From CBFGTA01 sp965651595 (GTDB taxonomy: Bacteria; Actinomycetota; Actinomycetes; S36-B12; UBA10799): a stretch of DNA of 42,009 bases. This document shows positions 1-9,309 of the stretch, piece after piece (position 1 is the stretch's first letter; the number at the start of each line of letters is the position of its first letter). Made by a program: the position numbers and the translations under genes. The stretch is taken from assembly GCA_965651595.1 (NCBI GenBank), contig CBFGTA010000008.1, forward strand, positions 1 to 42,009, written 5' to 3'. Below the pieces are notes generated by a model. That model ran no database searches. It was not told where the DNA came from and saw only the letters and a list, made by a program, of their open reading frames with translations.

Positions 1-697
1 GCGACTTCACCTGCCCCACGAGCACCTCGGCAACTTGCTCCACCGTTGGTCGGGTGACTGTGGGCCAGCCCTCCTCAGGCGCCGTGACGTCGGCCGCCCG
101 AGGGGCCGCGTCGATAGCAGCCGCCAAAGTGGTGACCCGGGCGTCGGAGATCCCGCACGGAACGATCTCGTGCTGCCAGTTGGTGTCGCAGTCGACGTTG
201 AGCGCTAGCCCGTGCAGGGTGGCGCCCCGCGCGACCCGCACCCCAACGGCCGAAACCTTTGCGGGGGTGGGGGTCGACGGGTCGCTTACCCACACGCCGG
301 ACCTGCCCGGCACCCGCATACCTTCGACGGACCAAGTCCGCAACGTGTCGATCACGACCTGTTCCAGCCACCGCACGTACCGCACCACGTCGAGTGGCTC
401 GGCCAAGCGCGCAATCGGATATGCCACCAGTTGACCCGGGCCGTGCCAGGTGATGCGCCCGCCGCGGTCCACATCGACTACCGGTGTGGGCGCCGTGGGT
501 GCGGGACGGTCACTGGGTTGGGTCGATCGGCCTGCAGTGAACACCGCCTCGTGTTCGACCACGATGAGCGTGTTGGGGCGATTGCCAGCCACGACCTCGG
601 CATGGATGCGCCGCTGCAGGTCCCAGACGCGACCGAATTCGTGAAGCTCCCGCCCCGGGCTCAGGGATTGCACCACCCATTGCTCGTCAAGAGTCAC
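1..697 (-). CDS. lipB: Octanoyltransferase LipB (3' end cut by window edge)
   Basis: LipB moves the octanoyl group from acyl carrier protein to lysines of lipoyl domains, the first step of lipoate synthesis in the cytosol. Visible are the family signature RGG-RIT-HGPGQLVAY, the catalytic lysine in KVSAVGVRV and the catalytic cysteine in VPCGISD. About 232 residues are present, close to full length, and the reading frame is still open at the window edge. The start is GTG at 697 (TLDEQWVV), preceded by GAAGGTG as a ribosome site; there is no ATG start in a sensible place. It runs divergently from the MMPL gene, 32 bases away, and lies near sucB and lpdA, whose products use lipoyl groups. lipA would be expected just beyond the window (inference from other actinobacteria). 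Confidence 0.95.
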   Translation of the reverse strand, partial: MTLDEQWVVQSLSPGRELHEFGRVWDLQRRIHAEVVAGNRPNTLIVVEHEAVFTAGRSTQPSDRPAPTAPTPVVDVDRGGRITWHGPGQLVAYPIARLAEPLDVVRYVRWLEQVVIDTLRTWSVEGMRVPGRSGVWVSDPSTPTPAKVSAVGVRVARGATLHGLALNVDCDTNWQHEIVPCGISDARVTTLAAAIDAAPRAADVTAPEEGWPTVTRPTVEQVAEVLVGQVKS

Positions 698-717
698 TTT
701 GCACCTTCTGTGTGTAC

Positions 718-723
718 TAGCGT
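718..723 (+). promoter_or_regulatory. TAGCGT -10 box for leaderless MMPL transcript
   Basis: A TAnnnT hexamer ends six bases before the ATG at 730, and no Shine-Dalgarno sequence lies between. This geometry would start the mRNA at or next to the start codon. No convincing -35 is visible. The same arrangement recurs at several other genes of the window, which raises confidence. Confidence 0.5.
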
Positions 724-729
724 GTTCAC

Positions 730-2886
730 ATGCGCGCCCTAGCTACGCTACCTGCCCACCGTGTTGGCAAGTGGGTCGTGCTTGGCGTGTGGATCCTCAT
801 CGGCGCGTGGGCGTTCGCGAACGCCAACAAACTCGCCGACGTAGAGAACAACAACGCTGCGGCGTTTCTGCCCGCCAGCGCCGAATCCACCATGGTCGTC
901 GACATCCTCGAAGACGTGCCCGGCGCCGACGCAACCCCGGCGAGTGTCGTGTTCATTCGCGACAGCGGCGTGACCAGTGCCGACCGGGCCGAACTCGAAC
1001 AGATGCGTACCCGCATCGCGAATGCCGGACTCGTGGAGGGCAACGTCAGCCCCGTCGTGGCCAGCAAGGACGGCAAGGCACTGCTGATCCAGGTGCCGAT
1101 GAACCTCACCCCGCCGGCACCTATCGTCGACAACTTCAACTCACTGAACCGCATCGCCGGCACCTACAACGCCAGCGATCCCAGTAACAGTGGGCATACC
1201 ACCACCAACGGACTCGACATTTGGGTGACTGGCCCGGCCGCACAATCGGCGGAGATGGCCGCAGTTTCGGGCAACGTGGACTCGACGTTGCTGCTCGTGT
1301 CGGGTTCAGTGGTAATCCTGCTGCTGCTGCTGACCTATCGCTCGCCCGTGTTGTGGTTCTTCCCTCTGCTGTGTGTGGGGGTCAGCCTCATGTTGGCGCG
1401 ATCGGTGAACTACCTGCTCGCCGACCACTTCGGGCTCATCGTCAACTTCGCTAGCGCGTCCATCCTCCTCGTTCTCGTTTTCGGTGCGGGGACCGACTAT
1501 GCCCTGTTGCTGACCAGTCGATATCGGGAAGAACTGCGCATCCAGGCCGACAAGCACGCTGCCATGGCAACCGCATTGCGAAGTGCCGGACCGGCGATCA
1601 TCGCCTCGGCGGCGACCGTATCCATCGGCATGCTGTGCCTGCTGGTGTCGACCCTAGGCTCAGATCGCGGTCTCGGCCCCGTAGCCGCGGTGGGCATCAT
1701 CTGCGCTCTCGCCTGCATGCTCACCCTGTATCCGGCGTTGCTGGTGATCGCTGGACGCTGGATCTTCTGGCCCCGCGCAGTGGCGCCAGGAACGGTCGTC
1801 GACGAAGCCAACGGAGTCTGGTACAAGATCGGACACCGAGTGGCGCGTCGACCCCGCCTGGTGTGGATCACGACCGGCCTTGTGCTGCTCGCGGTCGCGG
1901 GTCTCAACATTCCGTTCCTCAACCCCTCCGGACTCACTCCGGCTGAAACCTTCACGAAGCCGATCGTGGCAGTCGAAGGCCAGCAGCAGGTCGCGAACCA
2001 TTTCCCCGCTGGCGCCACCTCGCCGGTCTACATCGCCGCCCGCCCCGATAGCCCCATCACGCTCGTCGAACTGTATGACGTCCTCAAAGACAAGAAGGAC
2101 ATCGAAACGATCCTCGACGTGCCCCTGTCGTCCGATGGGTGGTTAGTTCTGCCTGTCGCCCTCACTGTGGACCCGTCAAGCCCCGAGGCCAGCACGGCCA
2201 TCGAGGGGTTGCGGGCCGACGTCGCCAAGGCCGACGACTTGACGGTGCTCATTGGGGGAGCCACCGCCATCAACATGGATGTCCAGGCCGCCACTGATCG
2301 GGACAGGTCTGTGGTGATCCCACTGGTGCTCATCGTGGTGATGATCGTGACTGCGATCCTGTTGCGGGCCATTGTGGCGGCCGCTTTGCTGATGCTGATC
2401 AGTGTGCTCAGCCTGGCCGTCGCTTTGGGCGTGTCGGTGACCCTGTTCCACGTGGTGTTTGGGCAGACTGCCCAAGATTCGAGCTATCCGCTGTACGTGT
2501 TCATCTTCCTCGTCGCACTCGGCGTCGACTACAACATCTTCCTCATGCATCGGGTCAAAGAAGAAGCCGCCGTGCGGGGCACCCGCGAAGGAATCTTGGA
2601 GGGCCTCGCTGTCACCGGCGGAGTTATCACGAGTGCTGGCCTCGTCCTGGCGGCCACGTTCGCCTCACTCGCGGTGTTGCCGATCACGACGACGTTCCAG
2701 ATGGGTCTGACGGTCGCGATTGGAGTGCTGATCGACACGTTCCTCGTGCGAACGGTGCTATTCCCCGCGCTCGGGCTCGACATTGGCAAACGCATCTGGT
2801 GGCCGGGCAAGCTTTCCCGCCAAGACGACCCACCTGCGCCGCCAGCCGACACCCCCGAGCAGGCCCCCGCCACCGTCGGCTCTTAG
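730..2886 (+). CDS. MMPL/RND family transporter
   Basis: A 718-residue inner membrane protein of the MMPL branch of the RND superfamily, which exports lipids or hydrophobic compounds using proton influx. It has the two-fold layout: first helix at about 13-31, an external domain (32-185), a helix bundle (185-345), a second helix (376-395), a second external domain (400-525) and a second bundle (527-690). The Asp-Tyr pairs GTDYALL (D256, Y257) and GVDYNIF (D600, Y601) match the helix 4 and helix 10 pairs that form the proton relay in MmpL3. The tail is short and proline rich. Substrate is unknown. The gene sits between lipB and the epimerase, genes that are neighbours in M. tuberculosis, so it looks like an insertion. 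Its TAG overlaps the stop of the convergent epimerase gene. Confidence 0.92.
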   Translation: MRALATLPAHRVGKWVVLGVWILIGAWAFANANKLADVENNNAAAFLPASAESTMVVDILEDVPGADATPASVVFIRDSGVTSADRAELEQMRTRIANAGLVEGNVSPVVASKDGKALLIQVPMNLTPPAPIVDNFNSLNRIAGTYNASDPSNSGHTTTNGLDIWVTGPAAQSAEMAAVSGNVDSTLLLVSGSVVILLLLLTYRSPVLWFFPLLCVGVSLMLARSVNYLLADHFGLIVNFASASILLVLVFGAGTDYALLLTSRYREELRIQADKHAAMATALRSAGPAIIASAATVSIGMLCLLVSTLGSDRGLGPVAAVGIICALACMLTLYPALLVIAGRWIFWPRAVAPGTVVDEANGVWYKIGHRVARRPRLVWITTGLVLLAVAGLNIPFLNPSGLTPAETFTKPIVAVEGQQQVANHFPAGATSPVYIAARPDSPITLVELYDVLKDKKDIETILDVPLSSDGWLVLPVALTVDPSSPEASTAIEGLRADVAKADDLTVLIGGATAINMDVQAATDRDRSVVIPLVLIVVMIVTAILLRAIVAAALLMLISVLSLAVALGVSVTLFHVVFGQTAQDSSYPLYVFIFLVALGVDYNIFLMHRVKEEAAVRGTREGILEGLAVTGGVITSAGLVLAATFASLAVLPITTTFQMGLTVAIGVLIDTFLVRTVLFPALGLDIGKRIWWPGKLSRQDDPPAPPADTPEQAPATVGS

Positions 2887-3779
2887 CCGCCTGCGACTAC
2901 CCAGGCAGTGGCGTCTTCGATACGCGGATGAGTCCAGGTGAATCCCGCCTCCGACAAGACCGCAGGCAGGACCCGCTTCGAGGACAGCACTTCCACCGAA
3001 AACTCCCCCAGAATCGTCTTGATGGCAAGGGCCGGGGCTGGAATCACCGATGGGCGCCCGAGCGTGCGGGCCAGAACCGCTGTGGCCTCCCGGTTCGTCA
3101 CCGGATGCGGGGCCGTGAGGTTCACCGGTCCTGCCACCGAGTCCGTTTCGATCAAGAACCGCAACGCCCGCACCTGGTCGGCTAGCGAAATGAAACTCCA
3201 AAACTGCTTGCCGGAGCCCATCCGCCCGGCCAGTCCGAGTTTGGCGATCGTGAGTAGCCGCTCCCAGGCGCCGCCATGGCTCGATGCCACCAGACCGGTG
3301 CGTGCATTCACCACGCGCACGCCAGCTGCCGCGGCCGGTGCGGCGGCAGCTTCCCAATCGGTCACGAGTTCGGAGAGGAAGCCGGTGCCAGCGCGGGAAC
3401 GTTCAGTCAGCCGTTCGTCACCACGATCCCCGTAGTATCCGATCGCTGAACCGTTCACGAATACGCGCGGCCCGTTGGTCGCGGAGGCCAACGCCTCGGC
3501 CAACGTGGCGGTGCCGTCCACTCGGGAGGAGCGAATCTCCCGTTTATAGGCCTCAGTCCACCGCTTGTCACCTATCGGGGCACCAGCTAGGTTGACCAGG
3601 GCATCGACTCCGGAGAGCTGTCCCGGGTCGAGGGCCGAAGTGCTCGGGTCCCAGCTGATCTGAGAGTCGCTCGTAGCTGCGCGGCGCACCAAAGTGACCA
3701 CATCGTGGCCGTCAGCGCGCAAGTCTTCGGCGAGGGCCGTGCCGATCAGTCCGCTCGCACCCGCGATCGCGACCCTCAT
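2883..3779 (-). CDS. TIGR01777 family NAD-dependent epimerase/dehydratase-like protein
   Basis: A 298-residue atypical short-chain dehydrogenase. The N terminus MRVAIAGASGLIGTALAE is a Rossmann nucleotide-binding fold with GxxGxxG, and the middle holds VNLAGAPIGDKRW and FVNGSAIGYYG, both typical of the TIGR01777/YfcH group. The C terminus carries a DUF1731-like segment (EFSVEVLSSKRVLPAVLSEAGF). Enzymatic activity of this family is not settled. In many actinobacteria the gene lies between the E2 subunit gene and lipB, as here apart from the inserted MMPL gene. It begins five bases after the sucB stop, so it is probably cotranscribed with pepA-lpdA-sucB or the latter part of it. Confidence 0.9.
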   Translation of the reverse strand: MRVAIAGASGLIGTALAEDLRADGHDVVTLVRRAATSDSQISWDPSTSALDPGQLSGVDALVNLAGAPIGDKRWTEAYKREIRSSRVDGTATLAEALASATNGPRVFVNGSAIGYYGDRGDERLTERSRAGTGFLSELVTDWEAAAAPAAAAGVRVVNARTGLVASSHGGAWERLLTIAKLGLAGRMGSGKQFWSFISLADQVRALRFLIETDSVAGPVNLTAPHPVTNREATAVLARTLGRPSVIPAPALAIKTILGEFSVEVLSSKRVLPAVLSEAGFTWTHPRIEDATAWVVAGG

Positions 3780-3784
3780 CGGCT

Positions 3785-5107
3785 CTACACTCCGAGCTCA
3801 GACTCGAACTGGGCCTCTTCGAGCCGCGTCTTGATGGCAGACAAGAAGCGGGCCGCGTCAGCGCCGTCGATGAGGCGATGGTCATAGGTGAGCGCCAGGT
3901 ACATCATGTGGCGAACCGCGATCGCGTCGACACCCGTCGAGTCCGTAACTACCACCGGCCGCTTGACGACCGCGCCTGTCCCGAGAATGGCGACCTGCGG
4001 CTGGTTGATGATGGGCGTGTCGAACAAGGCTCCCCGACTGCCCGTGTTGGTCACCGTGAAAGTGCCTCCGGACAGTTCGTCAGGACTCAGTCGACCTACG
4101 CGGGTCCGTTCGGCCAAATCCGCGACGCGGCGGGCGAGACCGGCCAGGGTGAGATCGCCAGCGTCGCGAATGACCGGGACGAGCAGGCCTTTCTCCGTGT
4201 CGACCGCCACCCCGAGGTGGGCCGCGTCGAAGTAGGTGACCGTGTGATCGTCGCTGTTGATGGTGGCGTTCACTTGCGGGTACAACTTCAATGCTTCCAG
4301 GCTGGCGCGAGCAAAGAACGGCAAGAACGTCAGCGGCACACCTTCACGGGCAGCGAACCCGGCCTTGGCCTTGTCACGGAGGCGAGCAATCCCTGTCACG
4401 TCAACTTCGATGACGGTGGTCAGCTGTGCCGCCACGTGCAGCGACTCAACCATGCGTTCGGCGATGACCCGGCGTAGACGCGACATGGGTTCGGTGTGTT
4501 CCCCGCGCCCGCCGGAACTAGTGGCAGGCGCTGCGGCAGGGGAGGGCGAGGTGGGAGTTGGAAGCACGGGTGGTGCAGGCGCAGCACTTCCGGCCGCGGC
4601 ACGGACGTCGGCTTTGGTGACACGATTGCCTTCGCCGGTGGCTGACACTTGGGACAGATCCACATCCATTTCGCGGGCCAAGCGGCGCGCCACCGGGCTG
4701 GCATAGGGCGCTGGCTGGTCGCCGTCGTCGGCGGCCGGTTCGGGCGTTGGTGGTTCTGGAGCGGGCTCCGGTTCGGGCTCGGCAGGGGCCTCGGCAGGGG
4801 CCTCGGGTTCGGCAGTCGGTTCTGGGTTTGACTCGGCTGCGGGTGCGGGTGCCTCGGTGGGGGAGTCGCCCGCGTCACCGATGGTGGCGAGCAGGCCACC
4901 AACTTCAATGACCTCGTCTTCGACAGCATGTATCTCGAGGAGAACGCCCGAGGCTGGCGCGGGAATCTCGGTGTCGACCTTGTCGGTGCTCACCTCCAAC
5001 AACGGCTCATCCATCGTCACCTCGTCGCCGACGTTCTTGTGCCAACGCGTGACGATTCCTTCGGTGACACTTTCGCCAAGTTGCGGCATGGTGACGGTGA
5101 CGGCCAT
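3785..5107 (-). CDS. sucB: Dihydrolipoamide acyltransferase E2 (2-oxoglutarate dehydrogenase type)
   Basis: The 440-residue E2 core of a 2-oxoacid dehydrogenase complex. There is one N-terminal lipoyl domain (1-76) with the lipoylated lysine in STDKVDT (K43), a long Ala/Pro/Glu-rich linker (about 80-130), a peripheral subunit-binding domain (YASPVARRLAREMDVDLSQV, about 136-172), and a C-terminal catalytic domain with TYDHRLIDG (H410, D414). A single lipoyl domain and the SucB-type sequence favour the succinyltransferase annotation used for actinobacteria, although the M. tuberculosis relative acts as DlaT in pyruvate dehydrogenase; substrate is therefore open. It starts at ATG with GGGAG six bases upstream and follows lpdA by 17 bases. 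Confidence 0.93.
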   Translation of the reverse strand: MAVTVTMPQLGESVTEGIVTRWHKNVGDEVTMDEPLLEVSTDKVDTEIPAPASGVLLEIHAVEDEVIEVGGLLATIGDAGDSPTEAPAPAAESNPEPTAEPEAPAEAPAEPEPEPAPEPPTPEPAADDGDQPAPYASPVARRLAREMDVDLSQVSATGEGNRVTKADVRAAAGSAAPAPPVLPTPTSPSPAAAPATSSGGRGEHTEPMSRLRRVIAERMVESLHVAAQLTTVIEVDVTGIARLRDKAKAGFAAREGVPLTFLPFFARASLEALKLYPQVNATINSDDHTVTYFDAAHLGVAVDTEKGLLVPVIRDAGDLTLAGLARRVADLAERTRVGRLSPDELSGGTFTVTNTGSRGALFDTPIINQPQVAILGTGAVVKRPVVVTDSTGVDAIAVRHMMYLALTYDHRLIDGADAARFLSAIKTRLEEAQFESELGV

Positions 5108-5124
5108 GACTACTCCCTACCTCA

Positions 5125-6513
5125 TCAGGCGTGGCTATGCAGCGGCTTACCCGCCAAGGAGAGGAACGCTTCCCCAACGGCTTCGTTCTGGGTGGGGTGC
5201 GCGTGGACCAGGTCGGCCACGTCGGAGGCCTCGGCACCCCAGTTGACAATGAGTTGAGCCTCGCCAATCAGTTCACCGACCCGCGCGCCCACCAGGTGCA
5301 TCCCGAGCACCTCCGCATCGGTCCGCGCCACAATCTTGACGGCACCTTGAGTGCCGAGGATTTGGCTCTTGCCGTTGCCAGCCAAGTTGTACTCAACGGT
5401 GGTCACTTCGGAGCCGAACTTTTCGCGGGCGGCAGCCTCGGTCAGACCCACGCTGGCTACTTCCGGATCGCTGTACGTGACGCGCGGAATGCCGGAGTCG
5501 ACGATCGGGCGGGGCTGCAGGCCAGCCAAGTGCTCTGCCAGGAAGATCCCATGAGCGAAGCCACGATGGGCCAACTGGGGGCCCGGCACGATGTCGCCGA
5601 CCGCGTAGACGCCTTCCACGTTCGTCTCGAGCACGTCCGAAGTGGGAACGAACCCGCGATCCGTTGTCACGCCGATGTCGTCCAAACCGATTCCGTTGGT
5701 GCGTGGACCACGACCGACCGCCACCAACAAGACGTCGGCGGTCAGTGGCTCGGCGTCTCCGAGGTCGACAGCTACACCGGCTTCGGTGGCTTCAACACCC
5801 GCCACGGCGGCCCCGAGTTTGGTGATGATGCCGCGGCGGCGGAAGGCGCGTTCGAGCAGCTTGGAACAGAACTCGTCGTCACCGGGCAGCAGCCGAGGCT
5901 GGGCCTCCACGACGGTCACCTCGGCCCCGAAAGACCGCCAAATGCTGGCGAATTCGACACCGATGACCCCGCCACCGATGACGATGGCCGAGGAGGGTAC
6001 CCGATCGAGCGTGAGGGCCTCGTCGCTGGTGAGGATACGCTCGCCCACGGTCAGTCCCGGGATCGCCTCGGGCACCCGGGCAAACGAACCAGTCGCGATG
6101 ACCAAGTTCTTGCCCGTGTAGCGGGTGCCGTCGACTTCAACCGCCCGCGGACTCACGATGCGACCAGTGCCGGCCACCTGAGTTACTCCGCGACCCTTCA
6201 CGAGACCCTGCAGTCCCTTGTAGAGCCGACCCACGACCCCGTCCTTATACGCGAGCACTTTGGCCGCGTCGATGCCGTCGAGGGTGGTGTTGACGCCGAA
6301 CTGGGCCGATTCACGAGCCGTGTCGGCCACTTCGGCCGCATGCAGCAGCGCCTTCGTCGGGATGCACCCGCGGTGCAGGCAGGTTCCGCCGAGCTCAGCC
6401 TCATCAACGAGGATGACGCTCATGCCCAACTGGGTGGCGCGCAGAGCACAAGCGTAGCCACCACTTCCCGCCCCCAGAATGACGAGGTCTGCTTCGGTCA
6501 CGTCGGCACTCAC
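5125..6513 (-). CDS. lpdA: Dihydrolipoyl dehydrogenase (E3)
   Basis: A 462-residue flavoprotein disulfide reductase that reoxidises dihydrolipoamide with NAD. Seen are the N-terminal FAD fold (VILGAGSGGYACA), the redox disulfide GGTCLHRGC (C45, C50), a second Rossmann fold for NAD (AIVIGGGVIGVEFASI), the FAD motif VEGVYAVGD, and the C-terminal active-site stretch HAHPTQNE (H439, E444). The start is GTG with GGGGGTG seven bases upstream. A TAGGCT hexamer overlaps the pepA stop codon upstream (about 6563-6568) and could be a promoter inside the operon. It serves the E2 encoded next and probably glycine cleavage, since gcvT lies nearby. Confidence 0.95.
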   Translation of the reverse strand: MSADVTEADLVILGAGSGGYACALRATQLGMSVILVDEAELGGTCLHRGCIPTKALLHAAEVADTARESAQFGVNTTLDGIDAAKVLAYKDGVVGRLYKGLQGLVKGRGVTQVAGTGRIVSPRAVEVDGTRYTGKNLVIATGSFARVPEAIPGLTVGERILTSDEALTLDRVPSSAIVIGGGVIGVEFASIWRSFGAEVTVVEAQPRLLPGDDEFCSKLLERAFRRRGIITKLGAAVAGVEATEAGVAVDLGDAEPLTADVLLVAVGRGPRTNGIGLDDIGVTTDRGFVPTSDVLETNVEGVYAVGDIVPGPQLAHRGFAHGIFLAEHLAGLQPRPIVDSGIPRVTYSDPEVASVGLTEAAAREKFGSEVTTVEYNLAGNGKSQILGTQGAVKIVARTDAEVLGMHLVGARVGELIGEAQLIVNWGAEASDVADLVHAHPTQNEAVGEAFLSLAGKPLHSHA

Positions 6514-6566
6514 TGTGCACCCCCAGGTCGGTTTCGGGCGCCCCCAAATGGAGTTCTGGCCTCAGC

Positions 6567-8075
6567 CTATCCAGACCGGTCGCAGAGATCCTGCACTGCC
6601 TGCACGATTACTCGAACCCCAGCGCCCGTCCCGCCTGCTGGCGTGTAGCCGTAGGCGGCCGATTCGTTGAAAGCCGGTCCGGCGATGTCGAGGTGAGCCC
6701 ACGGGACAGTGTCCGGGACGAACTCCTTGAGGAACAGGCCAGCGATCAGCATGCCCCCGAGACGGTCTCCCACATTGGCAATGTCGGCAACTTTCGAGTC
6801 GAGGGTGGCACGCAGTTCAGGAGGTAGCGGCATCGGCCAGCATGCGTCTCCGCACGAATCGGCAGCGGCCACGATGCTTTCACGCAGTTCGTCGTCGTTG
6901 GCCATGACCGCGCTGACGCGGGGCCCGAGGGCGACGATCTGGGCGCCGGTGAGGGTGGCGGCATCGATGATGGCGTCGGGCTCGTCGTCCAGGGCCCGAG
7001 TCAGAGCATCGCACAGCACTAGTCGTCCCTCTGCGTCGGTGTTGAGCACTTCGACAGTGCGTCCGGACAAGGTGGTGAGAACGTCGCCGGGGCGCTGGGC
7101 CGTCCCGCTGGGCATGTTCTCGGCGCAGGCGGCGTAGGTGATGATCTCAGCGGGCAACTTGAGTCGCGCGATCGCGATGGTGGCGGCTATGACGGCAGCC
7201 GCCCCACCCATGTCCATTTTCATCGTCTCCATCGCCTTCGGCGGCTTCAACGACAGTCCGCCTGAGTCGAAGGTGATGCCCTTGCCCACCAAACTGATCC
7301 GTTGGACTGCGTTCTTGGGTGCGTAGTGCATGCGGACGAGTCGCGGGGGACGGGCCGATCCTTGGCCTACTGCGCAAATGCCGCCGTAGCCGTCTTGGAG
7401 GAGTTGCGCCTCGTCGAGAACATCCACCTTGATGGGTAGGTGGGCCGACCAGGATTCGGCCACGTCGGCCACCTCGGCAGGGCCCAGGGCAGAGGGGGGA
7501 GTGTTGACCAGGTCGCGGGCGCGCTCGACGCTCTCGGCGACAATCACCGCGGCCGCGACGGCCTGCTTGTCGGCGGCAGTGGCGTCACGATCGACCAGAA
7601 TGGTTGCCCGAGCCGGTGGTGGGACAACCTTGGGCGATCCGCTGCCCAAGAATGCCCGAAAACGGTAGGCCCCCAGATGAGTGCCGACAGTGACAGCCCC
7701 GACTTCTTCGGCCGTCCTGGCAGGCAGTGCTACCGTCAGACGCTTCACCCCGTCTAGGCTCCGAACAGCCGCACCCGCGCCGCGGCGCAGCACCTCGAGC
7801 GTCGTGTCATCGGCGCTGACTCCGAGTCCGACCGCCACGATCACCGGCTCGGCCACATCGGCCACAGCAGCCAAACGAGTCACGGCGTCGGCCTTGGCCG
7901 ATACGCCGACAGTTGCGACCTGTCGGTTGATGGCGCGAATCGTGCTCGCGGGCAGCGGAGTATCCGGGTGGAGGTAGGGGTCTCCTTTGGCGGTGCGGGC
8001 TGGCACGACCCCGACAATGACAGCGTCGGCACTGGGAATCTTCTTGCTGGTGGACACGATCCGAATGGTGGGCAT
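6567..8075 (-). CDS. pepA: Leucyl aminopeptidase (M17)
   Basis: A 502-residue cytosolic, two-metal aminopeptidase that removes N-terminal residues from peptides. The C-terminal catalytic domain shows VGKGITFDSGGLSLKP (K265, D270), KMDMGGAA (D288) and the family signature NTDAEGRLVL (D347, E349, R351), so all usual metal and catalytic residues are present. The N-terminal half is the less conserved macro-like domain. Start at ATG 8075 is supported by AGGAGAAAGC directly upstream. It is the first gene of the minus-strand run pepA-lpdA-sucB-epimerase and is divergent from gcvT, the same neighbours as pepB and gcvT in mycobacteria. Confidence 0.95.
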   Translation of the reverse strand: MPTIRIVSTSKKIPSADAVIVGVVPARTAKGDPYLHPDTPLPASTIRAINRQVATVGVSAKADAVTRLAAVADVAEPVIVAVGLGVSADDTTLEVLRRGAGAAVRSLDGVKRLTVALPARTAEEVGAVTVGTHLGAYRFRAFLGSGSPKVVPPPARATILVDRDATAADKQAVAAAVIVAESVERARDLVNTPPSALGPAEVADVAESWSAHLPIKVDVLDEAQLLQDGYGGICAVGQGSARPPRLVRMHYAPKNAVQRISLVGKGITFDSGGLSLKPPKAMETMKMDMGGAAAVIAATIAIARLKLPAEIITYAACAENMPSGTAQRPGDVLTTLSGRTVEVLNTDAEGRLVLCDALTRALDDEPDAIIDAATLTGAQIVALGPRVSAVMANDDELRESIVAAADSCGDACWPMPLPPELRATLDSKVADIANVGDRLGGMLIAGLFLKEFVPDTVPWAHLDIAGPAFNESAAYGYTPAGGTGAGVRVIVQAVQDLCDRSG

Positions 8076-8172
8076 GCTTTCTCCTGATCACCGTCGAGGA
8101 CTCGGTTGAAGCCGTTGAGTACGTGTGCAGCCAATAGTGGCATACCGGACCAGCCACACGAGTCGCTCGCGA

Positions 8173-8178
8173 TACCGT
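8173..8178 (+). promoter_or_regulatory. TACCGT -10 box for gcvT
   Basis: A TAnnnT hexamer lies three bases before ATG 8182 and six bases before GTG 8185. If transcription begins six or seven bases after the box, as at other genes here, translation would begin leaderlessly at GTG 8185 rather than at the ATG. Confidence 0.5.
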
Positions 8179-8181
8179 CAG

Positions 8182-9309
8182 ATGGTGACGACTTCGAGTT
8201 CCGCGCGGCAGACGCCGCTCTATGCGCGCCACGAGCACCTCGGGGCTCGGTTCGCTCCCTTCGGCGGCTGGAGCATGCCGCTCGAATACGAAGCCGGGGG
8301 GACAGTCGCGGAACACACTGCAGTTCGCAGCGCAGTCGGAATGTTCGACGTGTCACACATGGGCGCGTTCGACGTGGCTGGCCCCGGTGCCCGGGCCGCC
8401 CTCAACGAAATCCTGACTAACGACCTCAGCAAAGTGCCGGATGGGTCGGCGCAGTACACCCTCCTGTGCGCGTCCGGCGGAGGTGTCATCGACGACATGA
8501 TCGTGTACGTCGTCGACGATGAACACGTTCATGTCGTGCCGAACGCGGCGAACGCTTCGCTGGTGGCGGCCACGGTGGAAAGCGTCCTGCAGACCCACGA
8601 ACATGTGCGCATCGATGATAGGGGTCCGGCCCGATGTCTGATCGCTGTTCAGGGACCTCAGTCGCGGGCGGTGCTAGAGGCAGTCGGGATCGTCGTTGAC
8701 CTCGCCTACATGACGTTCACCACAGTGCAGTGGAACGGCACCGAGGTCATGGTGGCCCGCTCCGGCTACACCGGGGAGCACGGCTACGAACTGTCCGTGC
8801 CAGCAGCAGCGGGGCCGGATTTGTGGGATGCGCTGCTCGACCCGGTGACGCAACTCGGTGGCCTGCCGTGCGGGCTAGCTGCGCGTGACACCCTGCGCAC
8901 CGAGATGGGGTACCCGTTGCATGGCCACGAGTTGAGCCTGGAAATCTCGCCCGTCGAGGCGGGACTGTCATGGGCGATTGGTTGGGACAAGCCCCACTTC
9001 GGTGGTAAAGCTGCCCTCATCGAACAGAAGAACGACGCGTACACATTTCGGATTCGGGCCCTGCGCCTAGTGGATCGCGGGATTCCGCGCCCAGGCATGC
9101 AGGTATTTGACTCTGCTGACCCCGATGCCCGCCTGCTCGGAACCGTCACCTCTGGCACGTTCTCACCCACCCTCAAAGGAGGCATCGCTTTGGCTCGACT
9201 GTCTCCCGGGGCAGGCTTGGACGCCGAAGTGTTTGTGGACGTGCGCGGCCGTCGGTGCCGATCCACAATCGTGCGAGCACCATTCGTGGATGCGAACCCC
9301 CGAATCTGA
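8182..9309 (+). CDS. gcvT: Aminomethyltransferase, glycine cleavage T protein
   Basis: GcvT moves the aminomethyl carbon from lipoylated H protein to tetrahydrofolate, releasing ammonia. The 375-residue product has the usual length and motifs: TPLYARHEHLGARFAPFGGWSMPL at the start region, FDVSHMGAF, the folate-binding area around TGEHGYEL, LRTEMGYPLHGHEL, and the C-terminal barrel domain (GTVTSGTFSPTL). No gcvH or gcvP is in the window. An upstream GTG at 8125 would add 19 unlikely residues; ATG 8182 or GTG 8185 fits the family and the -10 box. The TGA stop lies inside the first copy of a 16-base tandem repeat. Confidence 0.94.
   Translation: MVTTSSSARQTPLYARHEHLGARFAPFGGWSMPLEYEAGGTVAEHTAVRSAVGMFDVSHMGAFDVAGPGARAALNEILTNDLSKVPDGSAQYTLLCASGGGVIDDMIVYVVDDEHVHVVPNAANASLVAATVESVLQTHEHVRIDDRGPARCLIAVQGPQSRAVLEAVGIVVDLAYMTFTTVQWNGTEVMVARSGYTGEHGYELSVPAAAGPDLWDALLDPVTQLGGLPCGLAARDTLRTEMGYPLHGHELSLEISPVEAGLSWAIGWDKPHFGGKAALIEQKNDAYTFRIRALRLVDRGIPRPGMQVFDSADPDARLLGTVTSGTFSPTLKGGIALARLSPGAGLDAEVFVDVRGRRCRSTIVRAPFVDANPRI

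Noticed and set aside
5131..6648. A 505-codon plus-strand frame
   Set aside because: It is antisense to lpdA, which carries all catalytic motifs; its translation is His/Gly/Asp-rich and matches nothing recognisable. Long antisense frames are common in high-GC genes.
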